Below are positions 61,594-64,000 of a stretch of 64,000 nt of DNA, one piece after another (within the stretch, counting starts at the first letter, position 1; every line of letters starts with the position of its first letter). Below the pieces are notes generated by a model. It had not been told where the DNA came from, ran no database searches, and worked only from the letters and a program-made list of their open reading frames with translations. A program made the position numbers and the translations under genes. The stretch is taken from the NCBI GenBank assembly GCA_022827275.1, contig JAJDTG010000015.1:62001-126000 (forward strand), given 5' to 3'. This DNA is from Candidatus Dadabacteria bacterium. Lineage in GTDB: Bacteria > Desulfobacterota_D > UBA1144 > Nemesobacterales > Nemesobacteraceae.

Positions 61594-62550
61594 TTACGTC
61601 TCGGGAGATTCTTCCGGGGCGGGCGGCTTGACTCTAACCCTGACACTTCTCGGAGATATGCTCGTGAGTTTAAGGAGGTTTGAACTTGGATATTGAACCT
61701 TGACGTTGAGTCTTTTCTGCGTGCTCCCGCCCATCTCCGCCCCGTCTATGAAAACTTTGACGTCGTCGCTTGTAAGGTCGTTGATGGTTTTGTAGGGGCC
61801 GTTGAAAACCAGTGTGGCCTTAAGACTGGAAGTAGTGCTGTATTCAAGTTCTCCGAAATTCCGGGGGACTATGTCGACGTCCCGAAACTCCTTGGTCAGT
61901 ATTATCTCTTTTATGTAAACCGTCACGTTCACGTGATCGCCTTCGAGGACTTCCATGTACTGGGAGGGCAGCTGCAGCTGCGCCGGCGCCGTGAACTCGG
62001 CTTTCTCGCCTTCAAGCTTTATTTTCGCCGTTTCTATGGTTTCCAGCTTGCCGAGCTGCGAAGCGGGCCCTTTTACCTTTACGAATCGCGGGACGACCTT
62101 TACTTTCTTCGATATCTCGTAGCCGGAGTCCAGTTCTCCGAGAACGGGTTTCACCTTGAATCTTTTCGTCACAAGCCTGTCTATGTTAAGCGAGAGTTTT
62201 GAGGGCCTCGTAGCGACTATATCGATTCCTCTGGGAACTACCTGCGATGCCGCGCGCTTCAGGTCTATTTTAAGGACGCCCTGTTCCGTTTTCTGCAGGT
62301 CAATGGGAATTGACTTGTTCGAGAAGGCAAATGAAGAGAGCAGGTTTCTCGACCCCCTGAGAGAGAGGTCAACGTTCTCGGGGGCATTGTTCACGATAAT
62401 AAGCTCTTCAGGCAGGCCGCTTAGGTGAAGCGGAAGCCTGACGTCCCTTTCCACGTCAAGTTCGAAATTCGTAAATGCCCAGAGAACTACGGCCAGCGCA
62501 AGCGCGATTGTCTTTTTTGCAAGACCTTGAAAGAAAGGTTTTTTCTCCAT
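61594..62550 (-). CDS. cdaR: YbbR-domain regulator of diadenylate cyclase (CdaR)
   Basis: The 318-residue protein has one N-terminal membrane segment (TIALALAVVLWAFTNF) and YbbR repeats (LPLHLSGLPEELIIVNNAPENVDLSLRGSRNLL; VKPVLGELDSGYEISKKVKVVPRFVKVKGPASQL; YIKEIILTKEFRDVDIVPRN). YbbR domains face the outside and regulate CdaA. The start shares its base with the cdaA stop (1-bp overlap). Ends near a Pro/Glu tail. Confidence 0.92.
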   Translation of the reverse strand: MEKKPFFQGLAKKTIALALAVVLWAFTNFELDVERDVRLPLHLSGLPEELIIVNNAPENVDLSLRGSRNLLSSFAFSNKSIPIDLQKTEQGVLKIDLKRAASQVVPRGIDIVATRPSKLSLNIDRLVTKRFKVKPVLGELDSGYEISKKVKVVPRFVKVKGPASQLGKLETIETAKIKLEGEKAEFTAPAQLQLPSQYMEVLEGDHVNVTVYIKEIILTKEFRDVDIVPRNFGELEYSTTSSLKATLVFNGPYKTINDLTSDDVKVFIDGAEMGGSTQKRLNVKVQYPSSNLLKLTSISPRSVRVRVKPPAPEESPET

Positions 62551-63347
62551 CAGGCTTTTCCCGTCTGGCCTACTTTTATGCTGCTCAGGCTCTCAGTGCT
62601 AAGTTCGGAAACCAGGCTCGGCTTTAGCAGCCTGTCGTTGGCGATTCTTTTAAGTTCTCCGTCTGCCGCCAGCGAGATTTTTCCCGTTTCCTCGGACACG
62701 ATTACCACGACAGCGTCAGTTTCCCTGGAGAGCTCTATTGCGGCCCTGTGCCTTGTTCCAAGTTCTGTTCCAAGTTCAAGGTCCGTACTGATCGGAAAAA
62801 AACACCCGGCTGAAACAATAACGTCGTCTTTGACTATCACCCCTCCGTCGTGAAGAGGGGATGCGGGGTTGAAAATGGTTATGAGCATCTCGCTTGATAA
62901 ACTGGCGTTAATAGGTCTTCCGGGGAACACTCTGAGGCTCTCCTGCCTTTCAATGGCTATAAGAGCTCCGGTTTTCCTTGAAGAGAGAAAAGAGCAGGCA
63001 TCCGCCAGCTCTTCTATCATTGCTTCGTTTGCCGCATGTTTCACGAAACTGAAGAGAAGAGGTTTCTTCCCTATGTTCGCAAGTCCCCTTCTTATATCAT
63101 CCTGGAAGAGAATTATTATTATGAGGATAGCGAAACCGAGAAAGTGGGTAAGCACCCAGTTAAGCGTGAAAAACCCCCATTTTCTCGAGGCGAAGTAAAG
63201 AACAGCCATCGCCACCAGTCCGACCAGTATCTGCGAGCTTCTGGTCCCCTCTATGGCCTTCAGTACGTAGAAGAATATTATGGCGACGATCAGGATATCC
63301 AGACTGTCAGAAAAGAATCGAAAGTTCTGTATGGTAGAGTCTGTCAT
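62550..63347 (-). CDS. cdaA: Diadenylate cyclase CdaA (c-di-AMP synthase)
   Basis: The 265-residue protein has three N-terminal membrane helices (LDILIVAIIFFYVLKAIEG; ILVGLVAMAVLYFAS; LTHFLGFAILIIIILFQ) and a DAC catalytic domain: L-H-D-G-G-V-I-V (the DGA motif reads DGG, seen in some CdaA) and GTRHRAAIEL (RHR motif). It makes c-di-AMP from ATP, controlling potassium and osmotic balance. Its operon with cdaR and glmM is well conserved. Confidence 0.94.
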   Translation of the reverse strand: MTDSTIQNFRFFSDSLDILIVAIIFFYVLKAIEGTRSSQILVGLVAMAVLYFASRKWGFFTLNWVLTHFLGFAILIIIILFQDDIRRGLANIGKKPLLFSFVKHAANEAMIEELADACSFLSSRKTGALIAIERQESLRVFPGRPINASLSSEMLITIFNPASPLHDGGVIVKDDVIVSAGCFFPISTDLELGTELGTRHRAAIELSRETDAVVVIVSEETGKISLAADGELKRIANDRLLKPSLVSELSTESLSSIKVGQTGKA

Positions 63348-63350
63348 CTC

Positions 63351-64000
63351 CTAGTTGACCCCGTATATGCTTTTTACCGTCCGAATTGCCTGCACTGTTT
63401 CAAGTACATCATGAACTCTTACGATAGAAATGCCCTTGAGCATTGATATTATTACTGAACAGACGGATCCTATCAATCTTTGCTCAGCGAGCGGGCTCCC
63501 CAGGATTTCCCCTATAAAGGATTTTCGCGAGGTTCCGAGGCAGACCGGGAACCCGAGCTCGCAGAATTCCTCGAGCCTTCTTATGATCTCGAGGTTCTGC
63601 GGGGTGGTTTTTCCGAATCCGATGCCCGGGTCAATTATTATATGGTCCCGCGGAATTCCCGCCGACATGGCCGTCTGGGCTGAATTCAGAAGAAAGTCCG
63701 CTATGTCGGGAACAAGCGAACTGTATTGGGTTTTTTCCTGCATGTCCGACGGTCGCGAACTCGTGTGGGTGAGTACGATTGCGGCTCCTTTTTCCGATAC
63801 TCTCTGCGCTACCTGCGGTTCGAAACTCAGTCCGCTTATATCGTTTACCATCGAAGCGCCGCGCTTTAGCGCCTCTTCGGCAACGGCTGCTTTTGTGGTG
63901 TCGACGGATATCACGGTGTCGAATTCCACCGAAGCCGCCTCTATTACCGGTATAACCCGGTCAAGCTCCTCTTCTGTGCTTACGCCGAGAGAGCCCGGCC
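63351..64000 (-). CDS. folP: Dihydropteroate synthase, N-terminus beyond window
   Basis: The visible ~216 C-terminal residues read, from the edge, G-S-L-G-V-S-T-E-E-E-L-D-R-V-I-P-V-I-E-A, then SVDTTKAAVAEEALKRGASMVNDISGL, IIDPGIGFGKTTPQNLEIIRRL, PVCLGTSRKSFIGEILG and SIVRVHDVLETVQAI. These are the pterin and pABA-binding loops of FolP. The gene runs off the window end; the GTG at 63929 is internal. It stands directly upstream of cdaA. Confidence 0.94.
   Translation of the reverse strand, partial: PGSLGVSTEEELDRVIPVIEAASVEFDTVISVDTTKAAVAEEALKRGASMVNDISGLSFEPQVAQRVSEKGAAIVLTHTSSRPSDMQEKTQYSSLVPDIADFLLNSAQTAMSAGIPRDHIIIDPGIGFGKTTPQNLEIIRRLEEFCELGFPVCLGTSRKSFIGEILGSPLAEQRLIGSVCSVIISMLKGISIVRVHDVLETVQAIRTVKSIYGVN

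Noticed and set aside
1-64000. CRISPR array, tRNA or rRNA genes
   Set aside because: No regular direct repeats with unique spacers, no cloverleaf-like sequence and no rRNA segment were seen by eye. A tRNAscan or CRISPR search would be decisive.

Overview
The window reads as chromosomal DNA of a Gram-negative, non-enterobacterial bacterium. A homodimeric pyruvate dehydrogenase, a pyruvoyl-type arginine decarboxylase, CdaA-type c-di-AMP synthesis, a DnaC-like loader with a DnaJ-type zinc motif, and two exported proteins with a matching C-terminal anchor all suggest a deltaproteobacterial-grade or Candidatus Dadabacteria-like lineage. This placement is inference only; no rRNA is present to settle it. 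Housekeeping genes are moderately GC-rich and tightly packed. The accessory stretches are AT-richer, with long spacers and broken genes.

Layout. 1-4.7 kb: the end of a type ISP restriction-modification gene, then a CBASS anti-phage locus (patatin phospholipase plus CD-NTase) with a divergent HTH/ImmA-peptidase pair matching the CapH/CapP control module. 4.9-7.7 kb: rpoH-dnaK. 7.9-12.2 kb: a small operon of unknown function, cut by an IS21-family element whose 5-bp target duplication lets the broken gene be rebuilt exactly. 12.4-13.7 kb: hipA-hipB. 14.0-18.3 kb: a Gabija system (gajA-gajB) and a divergent membrane-anchored PD-(D/E)XK nuclease-like protein. 18.4-20 kb: small secreted, zinc-ribbon and membrane proteins plus a hairpin-rich spacer. 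20.1-23.7 kb: a 1212-residue SIR2 protein with the architecture of defence-associated sirtuins. 23.9-25.7 kb: a Cys-rich microprotein, an AbiJ-like protein and a HEPN-like protein. The first 26 kb is therefore a defence island that surrounds a core heat-shock operon.

26-45 kb is mostly core: aceE-aceF-lpd, rpsT, holA, ndk, cysC, proA, recN, pdaD, nfo, cdsA and ybeY. Scattered among these are an exported metalloprotease, a Fic protein preceded by a helically phased repeat array, and a PurN-fold protein that lacks catalytic residues. 45.5-47 kb holds small proteins and toxin-antitoxin-type genes (HicBA-like, orphan HigA-like). 47-52.3 kb is a minus-strand run of scpA-scpB, an M50 protease, xerD, ahcY and metK. 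52.5-56.7 kb has a frameshifted exported Cache protein, rpe, a DnaC-like pair and relBE. 56.7-64 kb is a minus-strand cluster of an HDAC-like gene, folC, acpS, pdxJ, glmM, cdaR, cdaA and folP, linking folate, cofactor, cell-wall precursor and c-di-AMP synthesis.

The most unusual items are the CD-NTase fused to an apparent E2-like domain and SEC-C zinc motif, the TGTCGAAA array phased at 20/30 bp upstream of fic, the shared GCAIA-type C-terminal anchor, and the Cys-rich microprotein overlapping the AbiJ-like gene. All functional statements rest on reading motifs by eye; no search was run.
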